64,000 nucleotides of DNA, from assembly GCA_964500645.1 (NCBI GenBank), contig CAZCOH010000002.1, positions 57,336 to 121,335 of the forward strand, in the 5' to 3' direction. The number at the start of each line of letters is the position of its first letter. The first letter of the stretch is position 1. The stretch is from CAYFIW01 sp964500645 (GTDB lineage: Bacteria; Chloroflexota; Dehalococcoidia; Lucifugimonadales; UBA826). A program made the translations under genes and the position numbers. Positions 28,377 through 37,766 of the stretch are shown piece by piece. A model generated the notes under the pieces. That model saw only the letters and a list, made by a program, of their open reading frames with translations, was not told the DNA's origin and did not search any database.

Positions 28377-29291
28377 GTGATTACTATATACACAGATGGG
28401 GCTTGTTTAGGTAATCCTGGACCAGGTGGTTGGGGGGCCGTGATCTTAGGTGATGGACCTCGACGAGTTCTTCATGGGAACGATCCCGATACAACAAACA
28501 ATAGAATGGAGATAAAGGCGGTAGTAAAAGCCCTGCAAAGCATTCCATTGAAGTCAGAAGTGACTGTTTATTCAGATTCATCTTATGTAATTAATACAAT
28601 GACAAAGAACTGGAAGCGTAAAAAAAACAATGATATGTGGGACCTTTTAGATAAAGAGGTTTTGATAAGAAATGTAAGTTGGGAATGGGTTAAAGGTCAT
28701 GCGGGAGACCCATTGAATGAGGAGGCCGATAGGTTGGCCCATGGAGAGGCGACGGGAACCATAGATTCTAAAGAAAAAAGAGATGAGGTAAACATGAGTG
28801 CCATAAAGGAAAATCTCGAAGAAAAACTTACTCATGTTGATGATTCCGGTAAAGCAAGTATGGTAGATGTGGGAGCGAAACCGGATACGGAGAGGGTTGC
28901 GGAGGCGGTGGGAACGGTAAAAATGCTACCAAGCACCTTGCAATTGGTTAAAGAGAATTCTCTTGAGAAAGGTGATGTGCTGGCTATTGCCAAAATTGCA
29001 GGAATTATGGGTGCAAAGCAGACATCAAATCTCATACCTCTTTGTCACCCACTACCTATAACGCACGTAGATCTAAGTTTTGAAATAAATTCAAAAGATT
29101 CGGCCGTAGAAATTAAAAGTATGGCTAAAACGCAGAGTAAAACCGGGGTGGAGATGGAGGCCTTAACTGCGGTTTCTATAGCCGCTTTAACCATCTATGA
29201 TATGTGTAAGGCTGTAGATAAGGGCATGGAGATGAGTACGAAACTTCTTAGTAAGAAGGGAGGTAGATCAGGTGATGTCTATCTTGGCTAG
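28377..29291 (+). CDS. RNase HI fused to MoaC
   Basis: 304-residue fusion. Residues 1-130 are ribonuclease HI with the full catalytic set D7, E45, D67 and D118 (YTDGACLGNPGPGGWG, HAGDPLNEEADRLA). Residues about 140-304 are MoaC, cyclic pyranopterin monophosphate synthase (SNLIPLCHPLPITHVDL, GVEMEALTAVSIAALTIYDMCK), which acts right after MoaA. Start is GTG 28377, five bases after moaA. An in-frame ATG at 28794, preceded by GATGAGG five bases upstream, could start a stand-alone 165-residue MoaC of normal length, so both a fused and a short product are possible. The 3' end overlaps the convergent agmatinase gene by four bases. Confidence 0.9.
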   Translation: MITIYTDGACLGNPGPGGWGAVILGDGPRRVLHGNDPDTTNNRMEIKAVVKALQSIPLKSEVTVYSDSSYVINTMTKNWKRKKNNDMWDLLDKEVLIRNVSWEWVKGHAGDPLNEEADRLAHGEATGTIDSKEKRDEVNMSAIKENLEEKLTHVDDSGKASMVDVGAKPDTERVAEAVGTVKMLPSTLQLVKENSLEKGDVLAIAKIAGIMGAKQTSNLIPLCHPLPITHVDLSFEINSKDSAVEIKSMAKTQSKTGVEMEALTAVSIAALTIYDMCKAVDKGMEMSTKLLSKKGGRSGDVYLG

Positions 29292-30304
29292 ATACGATTT
29301 TTCTTTCTATATACCGCGATGCCACTAATTGCTTCTAACATTATTCTATGTGCTGCCTCCGCAGTAATACCCGCAGGTCCATCATAATGTGGTGCAACTT
29401 CAACGATATCAACTGCGACGATCTCAACTGACTTGGATATTGTTCTTATGGCACGTAATAGTTGTGATGAGCTTAACCCGCCTGGTTCCGGGGTGCCGGT
29501 GCCGGGGGCAAATGCAGGATCTAGAACGTCTATATCGACCGATAAATAGATTTTGTCCGGTCCATCAAGTGCTTCATTTATTGCCTTATCCAGTACAGTG
29601 TCAAATCCATCTGTCTCGATTTCAGACATCGGGTGCCATCTCATTTGTTGCTCTCTCATCCAGTCGAATAAGGTGTGAGGAGGCCAATATCCCCTAAGGC
29701 CGACCTGTATAAAATTCTTACCGGGTATGGCTCCGGATTCAATCAATCTCCGCATTGGAGTGCTATGTGACTCTAGAACACCTCCGTAAGAGGAAGGGGC
29801 TGTATCGGCATGAGCGTCAAAATGTACCATGCCTACATTTCCAAAGCCAAAATGATTTGCAACGGCTGTCGCTGAAGGCAAGGTGATCGAGTGATCTCCC
29901 CCAATAACTAGGGGAATAGTATCTGTGTCGAGAATTTCTCGAACCTTCTCTTCTATGGCTCTGTGGCTTAATTCAATAGAATTTGGAGGACAATTAGCGT
30001 CGCCATAATCCACGACTTTCAGTTCATCTGTTGGGTATATACCTAAGTCCATGTGATAAATATCATCGTTTGGAGCGCCAAAATATCCAGCTTGTCTGAT
30101 AGCACGAGGACCAAATCTCGCTCCTGGTTTATGTACAACCCCTAGGTCAAATGGGGCTCCGATTATGGCAACGTCGGCTTTATATTCACGAAGTTGGTTT
30201 GGAGTTTTAACGAAGGGACCTTGCAGAAAAGTATCAATGCCAACAAAAGCTGGCGTGTCATCATCGGTCTCCGCATAAATATGACTTTCGTCAGAACATG
30301 TCAA
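29288..30304 (-). CDS. Agmatinase/arginase-family ureohydrolase
   Basis: Binuclear manganese hydrolase of 338 residues, releasing urea from a guanidino compound such as agmatine. Metal ligands are in GGDHSITLP, HFDAHADT and SVDIDVLDPAFAPGTGTPEPGG. The start GVVHKPGARFGPRAIR is like that of SpeB and proclavaminate amidinohydrolase. The start is TTG with GGGAG seven bases upstream. The nearest polyamine genes are not in the window, so the exact guanidino substrate (agmatine, guanidinobutyrate or another) stays open. It converges on the RNase HI-MoaC gene with a four-base overlap. Confidence 0.9.
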   Translation of the reverse strand: MTCSDESHIYAETDDDTPAFVGIDTFLQGPFVKTPNQLREYKADVAIIGAPFDLGVVHKPGARFGPRAIRQAGYFGAPNDDIYHMDLGIYPTDELKVVDYGDANCPPNSIELSHRAIEEKVREILDTDTIPLVIGGDHSITLPSATAVANHFGFGNVGMVHFDAHADTAPSSYGGVLESHSTPMRRLIESGAIPGKNFIQVGLRGYWPPHTLFDWMREQQMRWHPMSEIETDGFDTVLDKAINEALDGPDKIYLSVDIDVLDPAFAPGTGTPEPGGLSSSQLLRAIRTISKSVEIVAVDIVEVAPHYDGPAGITAEAAHRIMLEAISGIAVYRKKNRI

Positions 30305-30420
30305 TTGTTAACTCCCTTAAGCCCCGGTTATCTCTAGCTCAATAGAAGAATCGTAGCACTACTACCAGGATTAATGCAGAAGTTCGTTTATAGATAGGCT
30401 ATGCGTTAAAGTATTTGCTC

Positions 30421-31716
30421 ATGATGTCATCAATTCTTGTGAGATTACTTGGTCCGGCTATGGGATTTGATTCATTTAGGTCCTATTGGTTTGGAACCTT
30501 GGCTTCTGTGACAGGTTTTCAAATGTTGACGTTTACTCAATTTTGGTTGATACATCGACTAACAGAAGATCCTATTTTTCTAGGTTATGTTGGACTTGCT
30601 AATGCGGGACCTGCAATAGCATTAAATCTTTTTGGTGGGCTCGTGGCTGACAGGATCGAGCGTAAACGTCTCATCGCGATCACACAAGCTATAAATGGAC
30701 TTCTGATATTAGTTTTAGGAACTTTGACGATCATAGGTGTTGTGAGTTCATCACATGTCATAGTTATTGCTTTTCTTGCGGGTGGGGTCAATGCTTTTGA
30801 TCAGCCAGCAAGACAGGCTTTTTATCCGAGTCTAATTGAACGTTCGGCGATGAGTAACGCAGTTGCACTCAACTCAACTATATGGATGAGTAATAGGATA
30901 ATTGCTCCAGCTTTAGCCGGGTTCATAATTGCCTGGGGAGGGGAGGGAGTATCTTTCTTACTTTCATCTGCCGGGTTTTTCGTTATGGTGTTTGTTGTGA
31001 TGACGTTGGAGGTAAGAAAATCTTGTAACAATAGAATTACAGAGAGTAAAGAGCTTTTACCTGAGGATGATGGATTATTTGGCGTTATAAAATTTTTGGC
31101 GGCGAATAATATTTTCTTGATATTGATTTCCATGACGTTCTTCAACAGTTTTTTTGGAATGGCATACATTCCTATGATGCCGGTTTTTGCAAAAGATATC
31201 TTGCAAGTAGGAGCAGATGGCCAAGGTTTACTAGTTGGAATTAGTGGGACAGGTGCCTTGGCTATGAGCCTCTTATTAGGTCGAATAGGTACGGTTGGAA
31301 GGACGCGGTTTTTGCTGATGGCGGGATCTGTGTTATTCGGGATCACTCTAACAGTTTTCTCCCTGACTTCATTGAAATATGAACATTATTATCTTGCTAT
31401 GATCTTTATGTTGATCATGGGTTTAAGTAATTCGGCCTACTTAATATCGATAATGAGCACAATTCAGCTGCTGGTTCCCGATCATATGAGGGGAAGAGTG
31501 ATGGGATTTCATGGGATGACGTTTAGTATTATGCCTTTGGGTGCAATGTATGCAGGTGGACTGGCAGGATTTTTTGAAAACGGCAGTGTTGGTGTAGCCA
31601 CAACTGTTGCCGTAGGAGGAGTACTTGTATCAATGTTCTCAATAGCTTGTGGATTACTAAATTCAAATGTTAGAGGTATAGACGATCTGATAAAAAAACA
31701 TCAGGAAAGCTCTTAG
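30421..31716 (+). CDS. MFS transporter, MFS_3/enterobactin-exporter-like
   Basis: 12-helix major facilitator of 431 residues from ATG 30421 (a TTG at 30415 would add two). The first half holds FDSFRSYWFGTLASVTGFQMLTF and the loop motif GLVADRIERKRLI (motif A). The helices and the late block MRGRVMGFHGMTFSIMPLGAMYAGGLAG resemble the EntS/MFS_3 group rather than the DHA2 group seen elsewhere here. The substrate is unknown. It stands alone, with divergent agmatinase to the left and a PP2C gene 73 bases to the right on the same strand. Confidence 0.88.
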   Translation: MMSSILVRLLGPAMGFDSFRSYWFGTLASVTGFQMLTFTQFWLIHRLTEDPIFLGYVGLANAGPAIALNLFGGLVADRIERKRLIAITQAINGLLILVLGTLTIIGVVSSSHVIVIAFLAGGVNAFDQPARQAFYPSLIERSAMSNAVALNSTIWMSNRIIAPALAGFIIAWGGEGVSFLLSSAGFFVMVFVVMTLEVRKSCNNRITESKELLPEDDGLFGVIKFLAANNIFLILISMTFFNSFFGMAYIPMMPVFAKDILQVGADGQGLLVGISGTGALAMSLLLGRIGTVGRTRFLLMAGSVLFGITLTVFSLTSLKYEHYYLAMIFMLIMGLSNSAYLISIMSTIQLLVPDHMRGRVMGFHGMTFSIMPLGAMYAGGLAGFFENGSVGVATTVAVGGVLVSMFSIACGLLNSNVRGIDDLIKKHQESS

Positions 31717-31789
31717 TCTATTGCGGAAGAATTTTTTATTATCGCTTTCTATAAAAAGTCTGAATTGATGTTAAAGAGAGGAGATAGTT

Positions 31790-32551
31790 TTGGATTACAT
31801 TAGTCAGAATTTGGACATAGAAATATTGGCTAAAACTGATGTAGGGAAAAAAAGAACTAGAAATGAGGACAATTTCATTCAGCTTCCAAAATCTATTGGA
31901 GAAATAAAGGCGGTTTTGGGAGTTGCTGATGGGATGGGTGGGCATGCTGCAGGAGATGTTGCGAGTAGAATCGCGGTTGAAACTTTCCAGGAAGTGTTTT
32001 CTAGAACTAGTATCGGACATCGGCAGATCAAGGATTTACTGAATGACACTTTCTTGATGGCTAACAAGGAAATTGTAAAAAAAGGAAAAACTAACTCCGA
32101 AGGGTCAATGGGGACGACGTGTACAGTTGCTGTCTTTACAGGTGTTGAGTGTCATATAGGCCATGTTGGTGATAGCAGGGCATACTTGATGAGAGATGGA
32201 GAATTGAACCAGTTGACCGACGATCACAGTTGGGTTGCGCAATTGGTGAAAGATGGACATATAACGAACGAACAAGCGCGAGTTCATCCAAACCGTAACG
32301 TTATAACCAAGGCTCTTGGTATTGACGATGATGTGAAGTCCGACTTCATAAAATTAGAAATACATTCTGGGGATCGATTATTAATATGTTCGGATGGTCT
32401 TCATGGCTTGGTGGAAGATTCAACAATTTGCGATTTCTTGAGAGAGGGATCGGCTGAAGAGATGGTTGATAGGCTAATTGAAGAAGCAAATGACAATGGT
32501 GGGCATGACAACATAACTGTAGCCATTGCCATGTTTGAGCAGGCTATCTAG
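31790..32551 (+). CDS. PP2C-type serine/threonine phosphatase
   Basis: Metal-dependent protein phosphatase of 253 residues, PrpC/Stp1 type, cytoplasmic. Motifs in order are KTDVGKKRTRNEDNF (motif 1), GVADGMGGHAAGDVAS (motif 2, metal Asp), GHVGDSRAYLMRDGELNQLTDDHSW, and ICSDGLHGLVEDS followed by GGHDNITVAI (C-terminal metal Asp residues). TTG start has AGAGGAG in front. In many bacteria such a gene is beside an Hanks-type kinase; none is present, so its kinase is elsewhere. The tail overlaps the convergent CaiB gene by eight bases. Confidence 0.92.
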   Translation: MDYISQNLDIEILAKTDVGKKRTRNEDNFIQLPKSIGEIKAVLGVADGMGGHAAGDVASRIAVETFQEVFSRTSIGHRQIKDLLNDTFLMANKEIVKKGKTNSEGSMGTTCTVAVFTGVECHIGHVGDSRAYLMRDGELNQLTDDHSWVAQLVKDGHITNEQARVHPNRNVITKALGIDDDVKSDFIKLEIHSGDRLLICSDGLHGLVEDSTICDFLREGSAEEMVDRLIEEANDNGGHDNITVAIAMFEQAI

Positions 32552-35072
32552 TTCCTAGAAGTTTTTTAGAAATAGAGCCACTTTGTTTCATAGAAGAGAT
32601 AGTTTCTTCGTCGTATCCTAGGCCTTTCAGGATTTCTTCATTATGTTCTCCAAATAACGGACTGGATATAGAAGGAAGACTAGTACGGTTAGAAAATCTC
32701 CAGGTTGGCCTAACTGTTCTATGAGTACCTACAATAGAGTGAGTCACAGAGATAAAAACGTTTCTTTCTTTGATGTGATCATCATCTAGAAGAGAAGCAG
32801 CTGTTGCCACTGATGATGCTGTGATTTGTTTTGACTGAAGTAAGTTCTCTAATTCGTCAGCATCTTTCTCGCGGGTCCATTCTGATATCACTTTATCTAT
32901 CTGTTCCGTATATTTTAGTCTGCCCTGCAAAGTCGAATATTCCCGGTTATAGAGTCTGGGATCTTCTACGATTTTTTGTAGGGCTTCCCACTCTTTGTTA
33001 CTTTGACAATCAATGGCGATCCATCTATCAGACACTTCACCTACGGGATTTCTGTCAGGCCCTAGAACTATTCTTGGTTTATCGTCTGTCTTGCATGGGT
33101 ATATATTATGAGGAATAGAAGAATTGGAACTGTTGCCTAGCCTTAATTCCATGGGAAATCCTAATGATTCCGCTATAAAAAATTCTCCAACAAGGCCAGT
33201 GACTCCATCTCTTTGAGGCAGGACACAATAGCATCCGTAGCCTGTTTTCTCTCTTCTTAACAGCGCGGCGGCAATAGCAGCAGCACATGTGGCCCCTGCG
33301 ATAGGATCGCCATAGGAAATTCCTGTTTTGTGTGGTTCTCCTCCCTTATATCCTTGTAGTGCGACAAGCCCTCCCATTTGCTCTATAGTTGGGCCAAATC
33401 CCACCATGGATGAATCTGAACCCTCGTGACCAAAACCTGGCATGGTGACGTATATGATTTTGGGATTAATGGCTCTTATGTCTTGATAACCTAAAGCGTT
33501 TCGATCAGCCACCCCGGAAGACCAATTTTCAAGGAAGACATCTGAGGTGGCTATTAGCTTTTTCAGTGCTTCTAGGCCACTTTTTTGTTTTATATCGACG
33601 GCGAACCCTCTCTTACCCCGGTTATATTCACTAAAGTATGCGGATATGTTTATGTCTGGTTCCCCAGCACGATGTTGTCTTGTGGCGGTTCTGATGGGGT
33701 CGGGAAAAGTAGGCCCTTCTACCTTTATAACATCCGCGCCCATATCCGCGAGGAACCGGGCAGCGTAGGGGCCAGACCAGACTTGAGTCATGTCAATAAC
33801 TCGAAGGCCCTTAAAAGGAGGGGCATATGGGTCCTCACATTCTGTTGATTCCGTAATATTGGTTGTATTTTTAGGAGTTTTAGATTGGCTACGTAATGTT
33901 TCAAGTACTTCTTTTGTGTGTTGTCCTAAGGTTGGCGCAGGCCTAAACACCCCTTTATCTGGAAGTGCTTTTTTTCCTCCTTTATCAGGGCTAAACCATA
34001 TTGGTCCAGACGGGACGGGGTGATCACCTAATACTGGATGAGTAACTTTCTGCCAGAATTCTATTTCTTGATAGTGGCGCCAATTTAAAAGGTCTCTAGG
34101 TTCTGGGATCATGGCAAACGGAGCGCGGTAAGAATTTGCTACTTCAAAAATCTCCTCAGCGTTATGTTCTAAAGTAAATAATGGTACTAAATGTCTTAAT
34201 AAATCGTCAGCTTCTTGACTCCAAGTATTGTCTTTGAAAAGAGGATCATCTTTTAATGTTGAGGCGTTTATTGTGTCCAAAACAGAGTGGGTTTGACGAG
34301 GCATGGATGCAACACCGATCCATCCATTTTTGCAAGGGTGGACGCCCCATAAGGCCCTTGGATTGTTGCCTCCTCTCGGTTGTTCAGATCCATACCAAAG
34401 GGCGGCTGGGCCTGCCCCTTCAAGGGTGGCGGCCTGAACTTCTTGTAAAGATATGTCAAGAATATCTCCTTTACCGGTTCTCTCGGCTGCGAATAAAGCG
34501 GTTAATGTACCACCGAGTGCGTGAAGACTTCCTTGTATGTGTGCCTGATGTCCTGCCGTCATAAGTGGTTCCCTGTCCGGGTCACCTGTTAGGTACATCT
34601 GGCCACCAGATGCAAAACTTGTCATTGCACTGGTTTTCCATAAGGATTTAGGTCCAGTTTGTCCGTAGGGAGATATCCTTGTGACACACAGTGATGGTTT
34701 GATATTCGAAAGCTCTTCAAGATCTATGCCGAATTCTGTCAGATATCCTGGCTGGTAGCTATCAACTACGGCGTCTGAGCTGAGAACAAGATCCTTTAAT
34801 ATACGAATATCCTTCGGTTGATTTAAGTCTAGGCGTACGGATTTTTTTCCTGTGCCCATGTATGCAAATAGGATACTTTTTTCAATATCATACTGTGATG
34901 TTAAGGGGTTACCTCCATCTCCATAAGGAGGGAGTCGCCTGAGGATATTCCCCTCCGGTGGCTCAACGAGTATAACTTCGGCACCGTAGGCTGCCATCAA
35001 CCTTCCAACGTTGGCGGCAGCTACGTCGTTTCCAAATTCCACTATTCTCAAACCACTGAGAATTTGATCCAA
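32544..35072 (-). CDS. Two-domain CaiB/BaiF CoA-transferase
   Basis: 842-residue protein with two full family III CoA-transferase domains in tandem. Domain 1 (about 1-385) starts DQILSGLRIVEFGND; at the catalytic Asp position, 21 residues before the Thr of RTGKG, there is His. Domain 2 (about 410-842) starts FKGLRVIDMTQVWSGPYAAR and keeps Asp (YGDPIAG) at that position. The protein therefore looks like a fusion of a non-catalytic and a catalytic subunit, the same pair found as separate genes at 22.5-24.8 kb. TTG 35072 is chosen because GAGGGAG lies just upstream; a start at 35126 would overlap the preceding gene. The substrate is unknown. Confidence 0.87.
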   Translation of the reverse strand: MDQILSGLRIVEFGNDVAAANVGRLMAAYGAEVILVEPPEGNILRRLPPYGDGGNPLTSQYDIEKSILFAYMGTGKKSVRLDLNQPKDIRILKDLVLSSDAVVDSYQPGYLTEFGIDLEELSNIKPSLCVTRISPYGQTGPKSLWKTSAMTSFASGGQMYLTGDPDREPLMTAGHQAHIQGSLHALGGTLTALFAAERTGKGDILDISLQEVQAATLEGAGPAALWYGSEQPRGGNNPRALWGVHPCKNGWIGVASMPRQTHSVLDTINASTLKDDPLFKDNTWSQEADDLLRHLVPLFTLEHNAEEIFEVANSYRAPFAMIPEPRDLLNWRHYQEIEFWQKVTHPVLGDHPVPSGPIWFSPDKGGKKALPDKGVFRPAPTLGQHTKEVLETLRSQSKTPKNTTNITESTECEDPYAPPFKGLRVIDMTQVWSGPYAARFLADMGADVIKVEGPTFPDPIRTATRQHRAGEPDINISAYFSEYNRGKRGFAVDIKQKSGLEALKKLIATSDVFLENWSSGVADRNALGYQDIRAINPKIIYVTMPGFGHEGSDSSMVGFGPTIEQMGGLVALQGYKGGEPHKTGISYGDPIAGATCAAAIAAALLRREKTGYGCYCVLPQRDGVTGLVGEFFIAESLGFPMELRLGNSSNSSIPHNIYPCKTDDKPRIVLGPDRNPVGEVSDRWIAIDCQSNKEWEALQKIVEDPRLYNREYSTLQGRLKYTEQIDKVISEWTREKDADELENLLQSKQITASSVATAASLLDDDHIKERNVFISVTHSIVGTHRTVRPTWRFSNRTSLPSISSPLFGEHNEEILKGLGYDEETISSMKQSGSISKKLLGTR

Positions 35073-35094
35073 TGTTTTTGTCTCCCTCAAAAGT

Positions 35095-36147
35095 TTAATT
35101 GAATATTGGCAGGACCCTGTCGGCAAATAATTTCATGGAGTTTTGAACTTCTTCAGTGGTAAGGCGACCTCGTCTATTAAATTCAAGAATACATTGATCC
35201 AGTATCGGTACTCGTTTTTCAATTTCTCTTAGTCTTTCCACACATCCCTCGGGGCTGTCGTAGATGCAATGTTTGGTGGCTGACTCGAAATCCCAAGTTC
35301 CCCATCCCCCCTCTCCGGAAGAAAAGTCATGTCTTCCTCCTCCAATAGCAGTGTTGTGTACAGGTGGGCCATCAGATATAACATCGGATTTAAGCCAATT
35401 CCTCGACATTATTTCATGTGCTTTTTCTTTTGTTTCGGCAACGAAAAAAGAAATTGCGAGATGAAATGGTTGAGGTTTTAAATAATCGTTGTTGGAATAT
35501 ATAGTGGAAAAAGTTTCAGAGTGTTTTTCTATATTTGATAATGGTTGGCTCAGCGTGGTGCCTATTACTCCCAAATTTTGTTGCGCCGCGAAGGCGAAGC
35601 TTCCGTCGCTATTGGCAGCCATTAGCAATGAAGGTCCTTCACTTTGAATTGGTTTTGGCAGTACAGGGACATCTTGGAATTTCCAAAACTCGCCGTTAAA
35701 GTCTAATCTGTCGGTTTTCCAGGCTCTACGGAGTATATTTGTGAATTCCCTTACCATGCTTCTGCTTTGATCAGAACTGATTTGGTCGGATACTCCCATG
35801 ACGTTACTAGATGCCCCCCCGTACCTTCCACCTAGGCATAAATCTAATCTGCCCTTCGTCATGATGTCACATGTAGCGGCTGATGTAGCGTACTCAATGG
35901 GGTGATGCATTGGTACCTGTGTTGCTAGGGTTCCAAATCTAATTTTGGAAGTGTGTTGGGCGGCCGCAGATATGACAAATAAAGGTTGTGACATTGGCCT
36001 GGTTGGGTAGAACGGAGATTCTGCTAACCAAGCTTCGTAAAAACCGAGTTCTTCGCCAAGTATGATCTCTTCCACTGTTTCCCAGTGACGCATAGACACG
36101 GCAGATTTTTCGTGGCCTGGAACTTGCCAGAACAAGCCGAATTTCAT
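35095..36147 (-). CDS. Luciferase-like flavin-dependent oxidoreductase
   Basis: TIM-barrel monooxygenase of the bacterial luciferase-like (LLM) group, 350 residues, using FMNH2 or F420. MKFGLFWQVPGHEKSAVSMRH... start, GEELGFYEAWLAESPFYP and IRFGTLATQVPMHHPIEYATSAATCD match the family. The substrate is unknown; relatives oxidise sulfonates, alkanes and nitrilotriacetate. It ends 22 bases before the two-domain CaiB gene on the same strand, suggesting a joint catabolic role. A second, more F420-type homologue lies at 37767. Confidence 0.88.
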   Translation of the reverse strand: MKFGLFWQVPGHEKSAVSMRHWETVEEIILGEELGFYEAWLAESPFYPTRPMSQPLFVISAAAQHTSKIRFGTLATQVPMHHPIEYATSAATCDIMTKGRLDLCLGGRYGGASSNVMGVSDQISSDQSRSMVREFTNILRRAWKTDRLDFNGEFWKFQDVPVLPKPIQSEGPSLLMAANSDGSFAFAAQQNLGVIGTTLSQPLSNIEKHSETFSTIYSNNDYLKPQPFHLAISFFVAETKEKAHEIMSRNWLKSDVISDGPPVHNTAIGGGRHDFSSGEGGWGTWDFESATKHCIYDSPEGCVERLREIEKRVPILDQCILEFNRRGRLTTEEVQNSMKLFADRVLPIFN

Positions 36148-36211
36148 ATACCTTTACCTTCTCCGTAAGATGTCTACATACGAAACTTAGATTTGGAGAA
36201 TACTACAGTAA

Positions 36212-37528
36212 CTATCTTTTGTTTTCAGTTCGGCCTGTAAAGGATCTTTTGTTTCTGGTTCCTCGAAATTTAGATTTGCTCCACGGTCTTCCGGATTTAT
36301 TGTTGTGATCTGAAGTTGGCTTAGATCCGTTTCTGTGCCCTCTCTCCTGTCTTGGGCCTCTTGATGATTTATGACGATCTAATGTGGGAGTAAATCCTCC
36401 GTAGTCAAAATCTTCTATAGTTCTGCGTTCAATTTCTGAACCCAGGACCTTTTCAACTTTCTTTATAAGTTGCTCGTCTTCGTGAGTTGAAAAAGTGAAA
36501 GCTTCTCCAATATTTTCCGCTCTACCGGTTCTTCCTATCCTGTGGATGTAGGTATCCACAGTATTTGGCATGTCGAAGTTAATGACATGGGTTACATCAG
36601 ATACATCTATCCCTCTCGAAGCGATGTCAGTAGCTACGAGGATGTCATATTTACCTTTCCTGAACCCCGATATAGCTTGTTGTCTCTTGTTTTGGGACAT
36701 ATTTCCCTGTAACGGAGCTACTTTAAATCCATCATTTTCAAGGTCGCTGGCAAGAAATCGAGCTCTTCGTTTTGTTCTCGTAAAAATCATGACCTGCCCT
36801 GTTGCGGTTTGTTTCAACAAATGCATGATCATACGCTTTTTCATTTTGTCAGTGGTTGGATAGAGAGCGTGTTTGACGGTTTTTGCTGGAGCTATGATTC
36901 CTATCTGGACAGATTTAGGAGAGTTCAAGATGTCAGATGCTAGTGTTTTTATTGGTGGCGGCATGGTTGCTGCAAAAAACATGGTCTGTCTTTCGGTTGG
37001 AAGATGAGAAAGTATGCTGCGTATGTCTGGGAGGAATCCCATGTCGAACATGGTATCTGCTTCGTCGATCACTAACATTTCTATTTTAGAAAGAGTTATG
37101 GTTTTTTCTCTTATGTGGTCCAATAGCCTTCCTGGACAAGCAATTACAATATCTACTCCTTTAGATAGAACTTCATTTTGAGGATTTTTGTTTACACCTC
37201 CATATATAGTTGTACTTTTCAGACCTGTTTTCATTCCCAGTTGTTGTATCGACTGATTTATTTGATCTGCTAGCTCTCTGGTAGGTGCGATAATCAAAGA
37301 TCTGGGATGTTGTTTTTTTTGCCCAACATGGCTTGATAAAAGTTTTTCAAGGATGGGCAGGGCAAACGCAGCTGTTTTTCCGGTTCCGGTTTGTGCAAGC
37401 CCTAATATGTCGTTCCCTTCTAGTGCGAGTGGAATCGACTTCTCTTGAATAGGAGTAGTTTCCGCATACCCCGTTTTTTGGATTCCATATAGAATCGTCT
37501 TCGATAGGTTTAGTTGTTCGAATTTCAG
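36212..37528 (-). CDS. DEAD-box RNA helicase with apparent CTG start
   Basis: ATP-dependent RNA helicase of the RhlE/CshA type, 438 residues. Starting from CTG 37528 the frame gives KFEQLNLSKTILYGIQK, then the Q motif TPIQ (25-28), motif I AQTGTGKT (45-52), APTRELADQ (Ia), DEAD (II), ATDIASRGIDVSDVTHV (V) and HRIGRTGRA (VI). The C-terminal tail is Arg/Lys-rich (RGPRQERGHRNG), typical of RNA-binding tails. No ATG, GTG or TTG lies in frame between the upstream TAA and this point; a start at TTG 37297 would remove motif I and the Q motif. GGAGGA sits six bases before the CTG, supporting it as the real start. Confidence 0.85.
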   Translation of the reverse strand: MKFEQLNLSKTILYGIQKTGYAETTPIQEKSIPLALEGNDILGLAQTGTGKTAAFALPILEKLLSSHVGQKKQHPRSLIIAPTRELADQINQSIQQLGMKTGLKSTTIYGGVNKNPQNEVLSKGVDIVIACPGRLLDHIREKTITLSKIEMLVIDEADTMFDMGFLPDIRSILSHLPTERQTMFFAATMPPPIKTLASDILNSPKSVQIGIIAPAKTVKHALYPTTDKMKKRMIMHLLKQTATGQVMIFTRTKRRARFLASDLENDGFKVAPLQGNMSQNKRQQAISGFRKGKYDILVATDIASRGIDVSDVTHVINFDMPNTVDTYIHRIGRTGRAENIGEAFTFSTHEDEQLIKKVEKVLGSEIERRTIEDFDYGGFTPTLDRHKSSRGPRQERGHRNGSKPTSDHNNKSGRPWSKSKFRGTRNKRSFTGRTENKR

Positions 37529-37766
37529 AACGTGTCCTCCAAGAATTACTATGGATTAAATTCAGTATATTGAAATTGATATTCAGTGTACCGAATAGTG
37601 AAATTCTGGAGACCCAAATGGGTAAATAGAGTAGATTAGACGACCCGGCATAACAATTATACAGTTCATTTTAGTTTTCACAGGGATTTAGGGGACCGAT
37701 CAATGATCCGATTTTGTAGTAATTTACATTGTGGGACCGTTTTTAGAGCATGTTTCGGAGGAAAAT

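Noticed and set aside
36212..37297. DEAD-box gene truncated at its 5' end
   Set aside because: In-frame upstream sequence to 37528 encodes the Q motif and motif I without a stop.
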